From assembly GCA_023213315.1 (NCBI GenBank), contig JAKCPI010004383.1, positions 95,497 to 159,496 on the forward strand: DNA of 64,000 nucleotides, given 5' to 3'. The stretch's first letter is position 1. Each line of letters opens with the position of its first letter. Source of the DNA: Euborellia annulipes (taxonomy: Eukaryota > Arthropoda > Insecta > Dermaptera > Anisolabididae). Below the pieces are notes generated by a model. That model made no database searches and was not told where the DNA came from. It worked only from the letters and a program-made list of their open reading frames with translations. Position numbers and translations under genes: made by a program. Below are positions 10,276 through 20,606 of the stretch, piece after piece.

Positions 10276-10372
10276 AATAGGAAAAGCTACTTTTAAGATA
10301 ACACTGCCGAAAACTAAGCATTCAAAATGCTTAGTTTTCGGCAGTGTTATCTCAAAAGTAGCTTTTCCTATT
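10276..10372. repeat. Near-perfect 47-bp-arm palindrome
   Basis: AATAGGAAAAGCTACTTTTA... (from 10276) is mirrored by ...AAAGTAGCTTTTCCTATT (to 10372) with one mismatch and a loop of about 4 bases. Because of this palindrome, similar short peptides can be read on both strands (10079-10321 and 10327-10551); they are not genes. Confidence 0.9.
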
Positions 10373-10376
10373 GTTT

Positions 10377-10480
10377 GCACCAACAATATGTCAGGAGTTG
10401 CCAAGGGAACCAGAAATTATTCTATAAGTCTGCTATCCGACGAATATTCGCACCAACAGTATATCAGGAGTTATCAAAGG
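10377..10480 (+). repeat. Two-copy tandem repeat upstream of a hammerhead
   Basis: GCACCAACAATATGTCAGG (from 10377) recurs as GCACCAACAGTATATCAGG (from 10450) with about 73-bp spacing, each followed by AGTT and a purine-rich stretch. The pair leads straight into the hammerhead at 10488, so it is probably part of the same retroelement tail. Confidence 0.6.
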
Positions 10481-10487
10481 CTCGAGG

Positions 10488-10545
10488 CAAACATTGTATA
10501 TGCCCTGATGAATGCCGGAAAAATCGGCCGAAACGTCGATGTTTG
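10488..10545 (+). ncRNA. Small hammerhead ribozyme motif, intact core
   Basis: CTGATGA (10505-10511), stem II GCCGG-AAAAA-TCGGC, then CGAAAC and cleavage triplet GTC (10535-10537). Stem I pairs CAAACAT (10488-10494) with ATGTTTG (10539-10545) across an asymmetric internal loop. As in the other copies there is no closed stem III, only the self-complementary ACGU. The full conserved core is present, so activity as a dimer is plausible. A TTAAATAAAG motif follows, and a Y-rich tail comes later. Confidence 0.7.
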
Positions 10546-10559
10546 TATTAAATAAAGCG

Positions 10560-11981
10560 GAAATTGAGAAATATTATTTCTTTATTTGCTTTCGGCTGCT
10601 TTATTCTCCTCATTGGGGGTTAATTATAAATTGAGCCACTACCCCTTGAAATTAATCAAAATCTTAACAGCATTTTATCCTCATTAAAGAAATAATTTTT
10701 TTTTTAATTTAATTTTTAAATTAATCTGTACAGATCGCCACTTTTAATACTAACCCATTTTTAAAATGCACTATTGTGACCATTCAATTTTCTATGATAA
10801 TCCATTTCTATATCCCTTTGAAACCTCTCGAATATGGAAACTGACATATCTCCAAAGAAATAGCTCTTTTTTTGCTCTACTGGCAAATTAAATTTTCAGG
10901 GGGTATGACCTTTTCCAACAGACCGATTAAAATATGCTGAGGTAACCTAGATCATCATTTGAGTTGAGGATTCTTGCGGTCTATTTATTATTTTTAATGA
11001 CCTAAATAAATTTTTAGTATGTCTTATTATTCCCAAATTTCCATGAAAATTAATAATTATATTAAACACAAGCTTATTTGGCCTGTTTCTTTCCCTTTCG
11101 CTTAATAAAAAGTAAATTTAAGATATTTTTCACTTACCCTACTCAACGCCCTACATCTTGAATACCAACAAAATTTTTGTATAAATAATTATATTGTTTT
11201 AATTATTATAATAATCTTATTATTATTCATAAGCAAAAAAAAAACTAATTAATTTTTAACCTATTCAAATAGACTATAATATAAAAAAATTAGTTTTTTT
11301 AATATTCAAAAATATTCAGAACACGATTCATAATGAAATTCAATAGCTTATACCAACACCCAAAGAAAAAATTTTGATTATCACAAAGTACATACCTATC
11401 TAATAGAAAATTCAAGTAAATATTTATTTAAATATATAATACGTGTATGCAATATGTACATTCAAAATAAACATTTTTATATTTTAAAATTCATTAGAGA
11501 TCTTAAAAAACTCGTTTTGGATAGATCTTCAAAATAAATTCAAATGAATAAAAATATGTTTGAGAAAATAGCCGTAATGTGAAATTAAAAGTTTTTTTTT
11601 TTATCAAAAATAACTTCCCCTTTTACCAAGACGGTAAATGTATTGACGTAAAAAGCTTAGTTTAAAAATTCCGAAAAACAATTTTTACGCCTGGCACATA
11701 GAACACACTCCACACGCCGGTGCCTGACTCTAGCATCTTAAAGCCAGACGTCAATTCAAGATTCTATCTTTGATTATTCTCCACAATAAAGATATTGAAA
11801 GATCTATTGGCCTTAAAATGTAATAATAATTCATTCAATCATCCCTTAACTGATATAATTAAATATTAAATAATATATTTGAAGCCTTACACCTGTCCAT
11901 ATTTTTATGTCATTCTTTTCTTAACCTGGTTGCAGTCTCTGCAGAATCTATAATTTACCATACTTGATCTCTATTATGAAG
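10560..11981. other. AT-rich intergenic DNA
   Basis: About 1.4 kb with no repeat end, ORF or RNA gene that I can support. GC rises slightly around 11690-11770 without a reading frame. Confidence 0.45.
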
Positions 11982-12808
11982 AATCTGGTGTGACTGATTG
12001 CACAGCACACAACTTTCGATTACCGAAGGTAAGTGTTCTGTGCTTGCCACACCAGATGTTTTGTGTCGACATATATTTAGTTCCTGACAGACGGTACATT
12101 TGAGTTCAGGTGTAAAATTTATAAGTATGGGAAAATATTTATATTTTGTTAACATGGCACCCATGTCTCCTGTCTTTCATATGAAATACAAAAGTAAAGT
12201 GGTCTTCAGAAGATTTCAATGGCAAAATGAGAATATACATTTTAAAGAGCATCTAAAACATAATTAATTTTTGAATTTTAATCAAAATCGTTGGAGCGAA
12301 TTTTGAGAAAATCGAAAAAAAACTGAAAAAGTACATCAGTAAAGTACTAGTATTCTTTGGCGGATTTTATTTAAAAGCTTATTTTCATGCCCTAGGGGCG
12401 GGTCTAACTTAAATATAAAATTTCAACCTCCTACCTCAATTTCTTCATGCTGCCAAAGAGTACTACTTTAATGATGTACTTTTTCAGCTTTTTTCGATTT
12501 TCTCAAAATTGGCTTCAACAATTTTGATTAAAATTCAAAAATCAATTATTTTTTTAGATCCCTTCCATTTTGCCCTCAAAAGTGTTTGAAGCACACTGAA
12601 GATAGGGTAAATACAGTAGTTGCCATTCTAACAAAATATAAATATTTTCCCATGTTTATAAATTTTACATCATTAATTCTACTAATATAGAATCTACTGT
12701 TGGCAACTAAATATATGTCCCGACACAAAAAATCTGGTGTTTAAAGCACAGCACACAACTTTCAATAACATAATTGAGTGCTTTGCGGCCAGTAACACCA
12801 GGTTTTTT
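11982..12808. mobile_element. Family X inverted dimer
   Basis: A minus-oriented X 3' half (11982 to about 12452, starting AATCTGGTGTGAC) joins a plus-oriented 3' half (about 12453-12808, ending ACACCAGGTTTTTT). Both outer ends carry the long X palindrome. The 5' hairpin and the microsatellite part are lost from both halves. Either head-to-head insertion or hairpin-mediated replication could produce this. Confidence 0.8.
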
Positions 12809-13407
12809 ATATTATCAATTTATGCATGACTTTGTTATCTTTGCTTCATTTTAAACATAATTCTCTCTTAAAAAGTCTTTTATATAATAATTCCTCTTCA
12901 TTCCGAGGATTTTCATTAAAAAATGTTATAATATTAAAATAATTTTGTTTCAAAGCTTTGTTTTTAAGACAAAACACTTCAAAGCAATTTAAAACAGATT
13001 CCTTTTTAATCTCTCACCCCTCAGAGACCAGACATTCAACATTAATAATAAAGTCTTGAGTTTTTCTTTAATTAGTCGTTCATTAAATAAATTTTAATAA
13101 TGATGTTCAGAAGATAAAATCTTCCTTTTCCTATAATGTTGATGGAATTATTTTTTAATTTGAAAATTTATTGTACGACTAGAGTTATGATTTCTGAATA
13201 AAAAAGAAAAAAAAATGTGAAAATTTGAATAAGTGTAACAAACAAGAATTAGTAAATTTTTTTATTGATTATCCTTAAAAGAGAAGACATTTTTCTTTTA
13301 ATTTGAGTATTTTTTGTCCGTCAAACCTATAACTAGTCCCATGTTATATTATTGTTTTTAGATTACGTAAGTCATTCAAAAAATTCATCTTCATTCAAAA
13401 TTTTCCT
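12809..13407. other. AT-rich intergenic DNA
   Basis: No supported feature up to the hammerhead at 13408. Confidence 0.45.
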
Positions 13408-13453
13408 AACAGTTCTGAGGATGGCTTTGACCAAAGCCGAAACGTCAGCTGTT
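13408..13453 (+). ncRNA. Small hammerhead ribozyme motif, best-formed copy
   Basis: Stem I AACAGTT (13408-13414) pairs with AGCTGTT (13447-13453), 7 bp with one wobble. Then CTGAGGA (13415-13421), stem II GGCTTT-GACC-AAAGCC (perfect 6 bp with a 4-base loop), GAAAC and GTC (13444-13446). All core positions fit CUGANGA/GAAA with an NUH triplet. Stem III is absent, as in the Penelope-linked dimeric variants. No RT or GIY-YIG ORF lies nearby, so this is a solo tail or remnant. Confidence 0.75.
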
Positions 13454-13574
13454 AAAATATAATTTTTAAAGAAAAATTCTGGCGCTCTTTTAACTTTCAT
13501 TCCTGATACAAATTCCACCAGCCATAAAATACCCTTATACTCAAAATTTTCCACCCGAGATACTTATTAACTTT

Positions 13575-14040
13575 GCCCATCAACCGTAGGTTGGGCAGGT
13601 CAAGTTAATATAATCGTAAAAATAATCGAAATTGAACTGATGCTGCCAAAATGCGTTTTGAGGTCCCCAGAATCCATTTAAGTACTTTTTGAAATGATGT
13701 CTGTATGTATGTCTGTGGTAATTTTTTTTCGTCAACGAAAATTCAAAAACTAATCATTCAATTGTTTTGAAATTTGTACACATAAACTAGGGGTAGAGGC
13801 CAAGAACTGAAAAGCTTTTGGTAAACATTGGACCATTAGGGGGTGTTTTAGGGGGACCAATATTTTTTTCTTAATATAACCTATAATTTTTTTTTTTTTT
13901 TATATATTCAGAAACTAGACTTTCTCCCGAGTAAAATGATATATAATATGATAAACATCGGACCATTAGGGGGGAGGGGGACAATATTTTTTTCTTGAAT
14001 AGTGGGTGGGCAAAGTTGTTCGCTCGGCTTAGTCCAACCC
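13575..14040 (+). repeat. Unclassified repeat resembling part of family X
   Basis: Contains ACGTTTTGAGGTCCCC-like GCGTTTTGAGGTCCCCAG and a GTCTGTATGTATGTCTGTG tract, then two related blocks GGACCATTAGGGGGTG (about 13831) and GGACCATTAGGGGGGAGG (about 13962). It shares the GTCTGT tract plus 'AGAACTGAAAAG' layout with X but not its hairpin ends. A decayed relative is likely. Confidence 0.45.
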
Positions 14041-14410
14041 TTTATTTTTAATGGAATGGTCAGTTTGATGATTTTCTCGCATTTGTCAAAAGTGATCAAA
14101 TAGTCCTTTATTTCATCACATTCATGAATAATCTCTGCTGACTAAAGGGAAGCTTTCTGCGATTGATTTCAGTTTTATCACCTAAAATCTGGAATAGGGA
14201 CCTTTTTGTTTTTATGCTAAAAAAAAAATAGATAACAGACTATTTTATTATTTTTTTGTTGTTTTGGTTGGATTGCAGCCAGTTTGAAATTAAAGCTAGA
14301 AAAAAAAAAAAAAAAACAGTTGACTAAGCCACAATTATTTCAAACTTAAATAATTGAAAGTGTGAAGGTTTGGAAATAATCGAGCAGCTAAGCCTATTTC
14401 ATTTTTATTA

Positions 14411-14459
14411 CACTTCCCTACGTTTCGGTCGCATATAGAACCATCCTCAAGTCATTGTT
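14411..14459 (-). ncRNA. Degenerate hammerhead motif
   Basis: Minus strand: TTGAGGA (first core C changed to T), stem II GGTTCTATATGCGACC with 4 bp, then CGAAACGTA. Stem I is poor. The TGTAATAAAAATG downstream matches the tail of other copies. Probably inactive. Confidence 0.4.
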
Positions 14460-14632
14460 AAAATATTGATCCTTTTTTTGTTATTTTTGGGATTATTATA
14501 TTACAGTTACGCTAATAAATAGCTTAGATTGCATATGTCCCATGGAAAGAGAGTGATTTAAATAATTGAGTAGGTATACTAACCGTTTAATTTCATATTA
14601 TTACTTAACTATCGATAAAAGTCAGTCTTTAT

Positions 14633-14999
14633 TTTTTTAATTGTCTTTTTCGGCATCGAATTTAGACCACGTCTCTATTTATTTCATTTGGATTGGAAGC
14701 CATCCAATTGAATTGTCACATGAGAAGGGATGCGAACCCACGACCCTTGGTACAGTGAGCGCCACAATTAAGTCTCCACCTGGGAGATAGAGCTTTGAGT
14801 ATATGGTATATAGTGAAATAATTTTAATGACCGAAAAGATCAAATAAAATCATCTGTACCAGATTTTATTTTACCTTTCCGGTCATTAAAATTATTTCAC
14901 TATATACCATATACTCAAGGCTCTATCTCCCAGGTGGGGACTTAATTGTTGCGCTTACTGTATAAATGGTCAACACGCTAATCACTACACCAAGGCCTG
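14633..14999 (-). mobile_element. SINE class B split by a MITE
   Basis: On the minus strand: head GGTGTAGTGATTAGCG, then (after the MITE at 14753-14960) CCAAGGGTCGTGGGTTCGCA as B box, TTCAATTGGATGG, TAGAGACGTGGTCTAAATTC and GATGCCGAAAAAG. Probable target duplication GTCAGTCTTTATT (about 14622) against GTCAGTGCCTTTATT (about 15000). The SINE is older than the MITE in it. Confidence 0.8.
14753..14960. mobile_element. Tc1/mariner-type palindromic MITE in a SINE
   Basis: TA-flanked (14751-14752 and 14961-14962). The left end CAGTGAGCGCCACAATTAAG and the right end (reverse complement CAGTAAGCGCAACAATTAAG) extend into about 95-bp arms, making the whole 208 bp almost one palindrome. There is no ORF. 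TA duplication and a CAGT start fit the Tc1/mariner superfamily. Confidence 0.88.
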
Positions 15000-15093
15000 T
15001 CAGTGCCTTTATTAATAAGAAAATAATGTAGGCATATTTGTTTGTGGCTTATAGGCAACTCTGGCACTATATAAATCCTGTATTAATAAACTG

Positions 15094-15150
15094 TGTCGGC
15101 GTTTCGGTTTTATTTTCGGATATTCATCAGGATATGGTCAAATGTACCAA
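15094..15150 (-). ncRNA. Degenerate hammerhead motif
   Basis: Minus strand CTGATGA (15124-15130) and CGAAACGCC (triplet GCC, not NUH), with weak stem II. GTTTATTAATACAGG follows. The core spacing is kept; catalysis is unlikely. Confidence 0.3.
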
Positions 15151-16030
15151 TAAGAGTTACTTATTGCTTGCTTCTTCATCTCTCTGATACTCCCCGAGAA
15201 TGAACCTCCGATATTAAACGTACTGAATCTTAAAATTAGTTTGAATCTCAGAGTGTGAGGGTTAATGTGAATATAATAATAAAAGTTAGATTTTTACTTT
15301 AAAACAAAATAAAATTTTAATTTTTTTTATTAATCTCTAAATTTTTTTTTTAGTTTATTAATTTCTTTTGAAATTTTTAATATTTTTTATGCCAAAAGGT
15401 GATTAGATCCCATGCTCACCTGTTTCAATATCTCTAAGACCACAATATCGTAATAAAAAAGATATTTTGAATATCTAATGAATTAAGCTAAGATTATTCA
15501 TTAAATTTATTCGTTTTAAAAAATTCAATTTTATTGTTTTGACATGAAATTTTCTCATTAACTTCTTAATTAAATCATTTGATTTGAACCTTTATTAATT
15601 ATCTGATTAAATAATTACCCCTACATAGTTTATCTTGTCATATTTACTTGGGTTTCCTGATAATTGATGTTACCCCTAACATTTGACATGATTTCAAAGA
15701 TAATTAAATTTCAAATTCGTCTTTATATTTTCAAAGTTAAATCAAATTTTCTTCCATTTTTTTTCTATTTTATATTAAATATCTCCTACAGTATTTGTTT
15801 TATTTTTACCTTGCTTTTTGATATTTAATTTATTTAAATAAAAGGTATAAAAATTTGTTTTATATTTTTTGTTTTCTTCCTATTAGGTACTCGTAAAAAT
15901 AGGTGGTTACTAAACAAATCTCTTTTCTATTGGATATTTTTATTGTAAATAACTTAGTTTTACTCGACACCTTCTGGCCAACTGCTAAATTATCGTGAAG
16001 AATACTTATATATTCAAGAAAAAAAATGTA
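15151..16030. other. AT-rich intergenic DNA
   Basis: No supported feature over about 880 bp. Confidence 0.45.
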
Positions 16031-16244
16031 CAGTAAGTGACAATATTAAGTTCCACCCATTCGTTTCCTACTTGATGATTATTTCATTGTTTAAAAAAAA
16101 AAAATATTAAATATTTTTTAAGCGAAACTTTCATGGTTTAAACCTAGACAATTTCCAATATAGATTTTCATTTTCTTTTATAAAAACAATGAAATAATCA
16201 CACGTAAAAAACTCATGGGTGGGACTTATTATTGTCCCTCACTG
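16031..16244. mobile_element. Tc1/mariner-type MITE, CAGTGAGGGACAATATTA family
   Basis: TIRs CAGTAAGTGACAATATTAAG and (right, reversed) CAGTGAGGGACAATAATAAG, sub-terminal TGATTATTTCATTG on both sides, A/T-rich centre. TA is kept on the left and decayed to AA on the right. Other copies: 36514-36770, 46218-46413, and diverged ones at about 26334 and 29494. Confidence 0.8.
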
Positions 16245-16461
16245 AACGTCTTCTTTTTGAAATTTATCAAATGAAAAAAAAAATCCTTTTAAATATTTTC
16301 GGCATTTTAGGTCTTATCTGTTTTGTAAACAATAATATTAATATTATTATCTAAGAATAGAGTATTTAATTTCATGCCATTCTTGGGGTCAGGGGTCCAC
16401 TTCCCGTTCCTTAATTTTTAATATGTATATTGGATAACAATTAATTTTAAAAAATCTGGAC

Positions 16462-16521
16462 GTGGTTTGGTCTCAGATGCCGAAAAACTCCTTATATAAA
16501 TAATAATAAAAAAAAAAAACA
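16462..16521 (+). mobile_element. SINE class B tail fragment
   Basis: GGTCTCAGATGCCGAAAAAC followed by an A-rich tail matches the 3' domain of class B. About 70 bp on (16588), CTTGGTGTAGAGGTAATGG looks like a separate SINE head fragment. Confidence 0.5.
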
Positions 16522-16699
16522 ATTGATATAGGTCGGGCAGGACACTGAACCTACCCCACAGCAAGTTGACAAATCAACTTCTCAACCCTCTTGGTGTAGA
16601 GGTAATGGTTAGGGTTGAAATTAATATTTTCAGTACCAGAGATTTTAAAATAAAAAATAAGTCGTCTATCTTTTTAAAAATTATTTTATTATTACTCCG

Positions 16700-16740
16700 T
16701 TTAACGTTTCGATACTGTTTATACCTTCTTCATATATTTA
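16700..16740 (-). ncRNA. Very degenerate hammerhead motif
   Basis: Minus strand ATGAAGA, a short GGTA/TATC stem, then CGAAACGTT. Core changes make catalysis unlikely. AATAATAAAATAA follows, as in other copies. Confidence 0.25.
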
Positions 16741-17020
16741 AGATGACTCCCAAATGTTAATGCAACTACTGTATTTGAATAAGTATTGATAGAAAAATCT
16801 TTTAATAAATATTTTTGAATTTCAAAAGAAAAACTCACTTCCCATTAAAAAAAAACAATAAATAGTTTGTTTTTCTGTCAAACTGATAGTTGAACCAAAT
16901 CAAGATTAGAGGGATTTTGAAATTGACAGGATGAGGGATAATCTCTAAAGGGGATAATTCTGGTATATTACTCACGTGTATTTTGGCCTGTCTCCTGGCA
17001 CGCAATCATGCACTCTTGAT

Positions 17021-17066
17021 CACTCACACACACACATACATGCATGCACACACACGCACGCACACG
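17021..17066. repeat. CA-rich microsatellite
   Basis: Interrupted CA repeat (CACACACACATACATGCATG and on) just before the GC-rich island. The histidine-rich peptides it yields are an artefact. Confidence 0.8.
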
Positions 17067-17094
17067 TTGAGATCCCGGTTCCCGGTCCTCCTGA

Positions 17095-17301
17095 CTCCCA
17101 CCGCGGCACAGTCTCAACTCACTCTGCTCCCAAAAGTCCCGGCTCCCTGTGGCTGTCCCTCTCCTCCGCCTCTGGCTGCCCACCCCTCCGATGGGCCTTC
17201 CCCCTCCAATGCCAACTACCGCCCCTTCTCCTCCTGCCACATGGGGGGTGCACTCTATGAATATGTATCCTGTGAATAATACTCCTCGCTATCCAACTTA
17301 G
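17095..17301 (+). CDS. Candidate terminal exon, proline-rich, product unknown
   Basis: A GC-rich island (about 17070-17260) in AT-rich DNA. The frame open from 17095 to TAG at 17299-17301 reads a proline-rich stretch (PPMGLPPPMP, TTAPSPPATWG) and ends SMNMYPVNNTPRYPT. It continues as sensible sequence into the AT-rich part up to the stop, which favours this frame. A competing plus frame ends NYRPFSSCHMGGALYEYVSC. On the minus strand an AGA|GTGAGT donor-like site lies near 17120-17128 after an open frame, so a first exon on that strand is also possible. Acceptor candidates are CACAG (17106-17110) and AAAAG (17132-17136). The C-terminus of a transcription factor or RNA-binding protein is only a guess. 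No start codon; the exon boundary is uncertain. Confidence 0.3.
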   Translation, partial: LPPRHSLNSLCSQKSRLPVAVPLLRLWLPTPPMGLPPPMPTTAPSPPATWGVHSMNMYPVNNTPRYPT

Positions 17302-18366
17302 GATAATCATTTTCCTATGAAGCAATTTCACTTTCAAGCTTATCTATCTTCTTTAAAAAAATATATATGTATATCTCAACCTATTTGTAAATACCATAGT
17401 ACTCAAGGTTTATAAAGATACCAGGTATTAGATTAAAAATAGCAATCAGTGAAGAAATGATCATCCCCTTTTCTTATTATTAAAATACTCATAATCAGCA
17501 GTTCTCAACTAGGATACTTGAATCAGTAACGATATCCTAGAGATTTTTTAGAAGAAGCAGATTTCAAGAGATTTTTCAAGGCAATCGCGTCTTAATTACT
17601 TTTTTTCATTATTTTAATTTATGAAGTAGGCATCATTCCACCTTCGGCGGGATAAATGTAATTTAATTAATGATAAAAAATGGAGTTTGATATATTAACA
17701 AATGTATTTTCTAATAACTTTGGCCTTCGGCTAAAAAGTCTAAATAAAAAATAATAATAATAAGTTTGAAACTTTATTACTTGTAAATATATAATAATTA
17801 ATTTTTCTTGATATGGTTTAGGCTATATGGTATTCTCACTGAAATTTATCAAGTCAGGGACGGATTCGGGGGAGGAATAAGAAACGGTCTTGCAAAGCGT
17901 TCGTTTTGAAGATTAAAAATATTACGGTGCCTCCTTTAAATAATTACCTAATTCATTTAAAATAAATATATTCAAAATATTATTCCTCCCCCCCCTCTCC
18001 TTCAATGAATCTGAGCTTGTATCACATTGATTTTACTAAAGTCAAATAAATAATAATTTATTATTATGTCTATCTTAACAAAAAAATAGCATTAATTTCC
18101 GGGGGTAAATCCCATCTTCATTAGCATTCTAATATTGAGCGAAATAAGATGTTTTACTGGAAGCCATCTCTTTAAAAAGAATCATGCAATTCCTTTTTAC
18201 TTCCCTCCAACCCCAATAGATGACCAAGTGTTCAATTTCTTATCAGGGATCATACATAATCCCTTTTTTCTTCCACTGAATAACCTACCTTCTAGCAAAC
18301 AAACACAAACTATTTTATGTAATATACCCTTCATATTTCATGTTTTTTTGGAATAAAGTTAACACT
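17302..18366. other. AT-rich DNA downstream of the exon candidate
   Basis: No supported gene. Contains two short CCCCCC-rich motifs (about 17990) and a 73-codon plus frame (18135-18356) of ordinary AT-rich composition. Confidence 0.4.
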
Positions 18367-18761
18367 CAGGGATAGAAATTTTTTTTGGAGGAGGGGGCCC
18401 GAACTCATTTTTAAATCCCCCCCCCCCTCCCCCATATACAAAAATACCGGATATACTGCACCTGAGCCCCGAGGGGCCCGGTTCTCTTAAATACAAATTT
18501 TCGTTAAATTTTTTTGAATCCAAATTTTCGTTAAATTTTTTTGATTCTAAATTTTTTCTGTTTTCACTTGAGCCCCGAGGGGCCCGGCCCTCTTAAAGAT
18601 AAAAGTTTTATTAAAAATAAATGCTTATATTAATATATTTCATTTTTTTTATTTCTTTTATTTTTGTGACGCACTTTTTCAAACAAATATATAAGTAGAT
18701 ATTGGCCATCCCCGTATATATGTATATAGATTTGAAAAATCCCCCCTTATACACGCCCCTG
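18367..18761. mobile_element. hAT-type element with internal tandem repeats
   Basis: Starts CAGGGATAG and ends ACGCCCCTG, flanked by TTAACACT (18359-18366) and TTAAGACT (18762-18769), an 8-bp target duplication with one mismatch. Inside, GAGCCCCGAGGGGCCCGG occurs twice (about 18464 and 18571) and AAATTTTCGTTAAATTTTTT twice. There is no transposase ORF. The end type matches the shorter element at 61472-61713. Confidence 0.7.
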
Positions 18762-18769
18762 TTAAGACT

Positions 18770-20030
18770 AATGGACAGATTACATTTTTCATAAAGGCCT
18801 ACTACATAATTTGAGTGGTGGAAAATATTTCCATACGTATATATATTTTCTATTTTTTTTTTTTTTTTATTTCGATTGATTAATGTATAGAAAAACCATT
18901 TTATTTATAATAACCCTTCGGCGTCATTATGGCGACCTTGGTTTAGGTTAATGCACACGAGCGAACAAATTTAAGAAATCTAAAATAGACTTTTTTAAAA
19001 ATACCTCTAGAAATAATTAATTGATCTGAATACAAATCGAAACGCTGAAACTTCACTAAAAGATTTTCTAGTCTGGTTAAAATATAAATCATTTAAAGAA
19101 GGGGAAAAAAATACATGTCTATAATAACTTATAAACTTATGAATGAAAATATAATTTAACAGTTGGCACACACTCATTATAAATTTATCCCACACTTTCA
19201 TTCATTAGTGGAATTAAACTTTTTAATTAAATTAAAAAGTATTTTAGGTTTTTATTCTTCAATGCATTTATTTTACTTTCTTTATTAAGAAAATTCGATT
19301 CCCAGAGTTAATTTAATTTCTTTTTTTTAATCATTTAAGAAAAAAAAACTCTATGATAATTCAGAGAGCTGCTCTAATCCTTATAAAGAGATTATCATTC
19401 ATCAGAGAAGTGGTGCTTATACTTTAAAAAAAAAAAAATATCTTTTTGTTTATACTCACAAAAAATATTCATTTATTAAAAGATTTTAGTTTTATAAAAT
19501 TGAAAGAGTTATTAGATTATCTTGGAAACCCCTCTTTACCTTATTTGGCTGGTCTAAATTAAACATATTTATTAGGCCTACAGTTATTTTGTAAGTTTGG
19601 AAATAGTAGATCACTAAATTTTAAAGAATATATCATACTATGAATGTTCTAATTTAAATTTCAACCATTTATCCAGAAAATGATATAACATCTCTATAGT
19701 TATCTAGTATATTATTCGGATATTGATACCTTATTCATTTTACTATATTAAACCAAAATCAATTTAAAATCTCGTTTTGAATACATACGCATTTGTATTT
19801 ATTTTTTATACTCCTCCATCTCGATAATACAAAACGAAAAAAATGTAGCCGATCCTTCTTCCCCTTTTAGAGAGGAAGTGAGATTAAATATGTAAAAGGT
19901 TTGTCAGATAAAATTTCTTCTTCGTTTCCTATTTATTTTTTGGGGTCGGTGATTTTTGTCAGATAAAATTCCTGTTCTCATATTATTTTTCCATTTTTTT
20001 GCTTTTAGAATAATCTTATTTGAGTCATGG
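18770..20030. other. AT-rich intergenic DNA
   Basis: No supported feature. Short minus frames (19007-19201) are AT-rich and unrecognised. Confidence 0.45.
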
Positions 20031-20302
20031 GGGAGCGTACAAGTATTACGTAACGCAATTTGGGGGGGGAAGGGGTTACCAAGCGTTACAAGGGGGTTGA
20101 ACAACGCGATACGTAACTGGTATTTTAGCGACATTCCGATACTTTGCGTTCGCAACATAATTGTGACTTTTAGATAAAAATGGCCACTTGAGCGTTACGT
20201 AACGTCTAGGGGGGGGGGGCAGAAAAATGTTACTGCTCGTTACATGGGGGAGGGGGGTCAAAAATCTTCCAAAATTGCGTTACGTAATACTTGTACGCTC
20301 CC
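20031..20302. mobile_element. TIR element with TTACGTAACGC sub-ends
   Basis: Left GGGAGCGTACAAGTATTACG and the right end (its reverse complement) continue through TAACGCAATTT, an arm of over 30 bp. Internal GTTACGTAACG and poly-G runs. About 272 bp, no ORF on either strand that makes sense. The superfamily is not assigned; the target duplication is unclear. Confidence 0.75.
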
Positions 20303-20606
20303 TGGCTAAAGATCAAATTTATGCCTTCCAAGGTGTTAAAAAAAAGAAATGACGTTTCGGTTCTAGCCTGGATGTCAAATGAGTAAAAAATGTTACAATG
20401 CCGATTCTTCCAAACTAAAACATCTCTTATCAAACGAAAAATATTTTTTTTATTTAATTAGCATATCTAAAGAACCTCAGAATTGTCTCAATCTAGAATC
20501 AAAACCCCGCGGATTCTTGTGGCCAAGATTTTTTTTTTTTTTTACAAATTTTCGTAAAATTTTAACTGTGCTCATTTACGAAGGAAAATATTTTCAAAAC
20601 AATTTT

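Noticed and set aside
10079..10551. Matching peptides MLSFRQCYLKSSFSY on both strands
   Set aside because: They arise because the palindrome at 10276-10372 reads the same on each strand.
17131..17170. Faint VAVP similarity to the NK2-specific domain in one frame of the GC island
   Set aside because: Only four or five residues fit and there is no homeodomain nearby.
16968..17279. His/Thr-rich frames starting in the CA repeat
   Set aside because: The N-terminal part is a microsatellite; only the part after about 17095 is considered as possible exon.
20345..20380. GACGTTTCGG on the plus strand as another ribozyme
   Set aside because: The reverse strand lacks a CTGANGA at the right distance (TTGACAT instead), so only the GAAAC half is recognisable.
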